Assembly: GCA_003506435.1 (NCBI GenBank) | Contig: DOAQ01000041.1 | Location: forward strand, 1-15,788 | Length of the DNA stretch: 15,788 nt | Origin: Prolixibacteraceae bacterium | GTDB lineage: Bacteria > Bacteroidota > Bacteroidia > Bacteroidales > Prolixibacteraceae | Direction of reading: 5' to 3' | Part shown: piece after piece, positions 15,386 to 15,788 of the stretch | How the letters are laid out: every line of letters begins with the position of its first letter | How positions within the stretch are numbered: position 1 is the first letter of the stretch | Made by a program: the position numbers and the translations under genes | Notes under the pieces: model-generated | What the model was told of the DNA's origin: nothing | The model's input: the letters and a program-made list of their open reading frames with translations, nothing else | Database searches by the model: none

Positions 15386-15534
15386 GAGGCTGTCCCAAAA
15401 GTAAATATTACGATAACTTTTTTCTGTGAAACTCTGTGGGTGACTCTGAGAAACTCTGTGGTTCAATTGTTTATTTTTTACCACAGAGTTACACGGAGTA
15501 AAAACACAGAAACACAGAGTTTTTGGACAGCCTC
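15386..15534. mobile_element. MITE-like element with 15-bp terminal inverted repeats
   Basis: GAGGCTGTCCCAAAA (15386-15400) and TTTTTGGACAGCCTC (15520-15534) are inverted repeats with one mismatch, bounding 149 bases that cannot encode a transposase. The ends resemble the GAGNCTGTCCCAAAA-type termini that I associate with IS elements of Bacteroidota. No clear target-site duplication flanks it, so it may be old. The interior is filled by the CTCTGTG heptamer palindrome described separately. Confidence 0.6.
15421..15519. repeat. Palindromic array of CTCTGTG-like heptamers
   Basis: Four CTCTGTG-like heptamers lie on the left (15422, 15432, 15444, 15454) and four reverse complements on the right (15482, 15492, 15505, 15513), mostly 8-13 bases apart. 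The innermost arms AACTCTGTGGT (15452-15462) and ACCACAGAGTT (15480-15490) are perfect 11-bp complements around a 17-base A/T-rich loop. The whole can fold into a long imperfect hairpin. Confidence 0.7.
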
Positions 15535-15600
15535 TAGGGGAGATGCCAGTCTCAGCAAGCAGTAAAAGCTACTTTTTGAATTTCTCCCCTGTTTTAGAGG
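15531..15600. repeat. Long bulged hairpin, likely dispersed intergenic repeat
   Basis: CCTCTAGGGGAGA (15531-15543) pairs with TCTCCCC (15583-15589) and TAGAGG (15595-15600), a 13-bp stem interrupted only by a five-base bulge. The units GGGGAGATGCC (15537) and GAGGAGATGTCC (15597) also form an approximate direct repeat. It overlaps the right end of the MITE-like element by four bases. The motif GGAGATGTCCGAAGG at 15599-15613 is one I recall as frequent in Bacteroidota intergenic DNA. Confidence 0.5.
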
Positions 15601-15616
15601 AGATGTCCGAAGGCCC

Positions 15617-15624
15617 TATGTTTG
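15617..15624 (+). promoter_or_regulatory. -7 box near the IS110 left end
   Basis: TATGTTTG is a perfect TAnnTTTG match, 71 bases before the transposase ATG; transcription would begin near 15630. There is no good TTTG at -33 (only TTTT ending at 15595). In IS110 elements a full promoter is known to form when the two ends join in the circular form, so a half promoter in the integrated copy is plausible. Confidence 0.4.
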
Positions 15625-15631
15625 CAAAATG

Positions 15632-15701
15632 AAGCATAAGTCTGGGAATTTATTAAATTTAGACTACCACAGTATAAACAATAAAACTCTGACTTATGCT
15701 T
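15632..15701 (+). promoter_or_regulatory. Inverted repeat that can mask the transposase start codon
   Basis: AAGCATAAGTC (15632-15642) is a perfect complement of GACTTATGCTT (15691-15701), and the second arm contains the transposase ATG (15696-15698). Inside lies a second hairpin, AGTCT (15639-15643) with AGACT (15661-15665), extended by AATTT/AAATT. The two folds share bases 15639-15642 and cannot form together. Confidence 0.5.
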
Positions 15702-15788
15702 ACACAAAGTAACAAAATCGATTTTAATGGTCAACACTTTTATGTTGGCTTAGATGTACACCTAAAAAGTTGGAAGGTTTCAATTATG
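15696..15788 (+). CDS. IS110-family transposase, N-terminal fragment cut by the window edge
   Basis: Thirty-one codons are visible, starting at the ATG and running off the window. Residues 16-29 read YVGLDVHLKSWKVS, the opening strand of the DEDD (RuvC-like) catalytic domain of IS110-family recombinases, with D20 as the first acidic residue. These enzymes move circular elements guided by a bridge RNA encoded in a non-coding end. The frame has no stop in view, so it may be intact. Whether this belongs to the IS110 or IS1111 subgroup cannot be decided without the right end. Confidence 0.85.
   Translation, partial: MLTQSNKIDFNGQHFYVGLDVHLKSWKVSIM

Noticed and set aside
15421..15519. CRISPR array suggested by regular short repeats
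   Set aside because: The repeats are 7 bases at about 10-base spacing and half are inverted; there are no unique spacers of 30 bases and no cas genes.

Overview
The window looks like a chromosomal segment of a Bacteroidota bacterium, probably a Bacteroidales/Marinilabiliales-type environmental anaerobe or facultative anaerobe; the order is inference. The evidence is two C-terminal type IX secretion sorting domains, TAnnTTTG-type -7 promoter boxes in front of several genes, A/T-rich leaders mostly without Shine-Dalgarno sequences, and a FecI-like ECF sigma factor. No RNA genes or CRISPR arrays were seen.

Layout. (1) 1-1780, plus strand: a small 2[4Fe-4S] ferredoxin with unusual cysteine spacing, a tiny secreted protein that is almost only a T9SS sorting domain, and an exported TIM-barrel sugar isomerase/epimerase-like protein, closed by a probable two-way terminator. 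(2) 5607-1780, minus strand: a probable operon of a Tudor-like conserved protein, an exported alpha/beta-hydrolase esterase, a zinc-ribbon NUDIX hydrolase and a long aminopeptidase P. (3) 5807-8005, plus strand: a large secreted trypsin-fold (lysyl-endopeptidase-like) protease with a T9SS tail, followed by a two-hairpin non-coding element. (4) 8160-12094, plus strand: a tightly packed import operon (lipoprotein binding protein, FecCD permease, ATPase, joined by 4-base ATGA overlaps) for iron-siderophore, haem or cobalamin, with a TSUP/TauE-like permease 13 bases downstream. (5) 14476-12183, minus strand: an exported nucleoside hydrolase and a beta-lactamase-fold lipoprotein whose catalytic residues are replaced. 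(6) 14673-15269, plus strand: an ECF sigma factor without its usual FecR partner in view. (7) 15270-15788: repeats (a 20-base-period direct repeat, a 149-bp MITE-like element packed with CTCTGTG heptamers, a long bulged hairpin) ending in the start of an IS110-family insertion sequence cut by the window edge.

The genes are mostly metabolic and surface-housekeeping functions. The parts most worth a second look are the catalytically dead beta-lactamase-fold lipoprotein, the ferredoxin with an expanded cluster-binding loop, the nested mobile and palindromic DNA behind the sigma factor, and the IS110 left end, where a -7 promoter box, two competing hairpins and the transposase start codon lie within about 85 bases.
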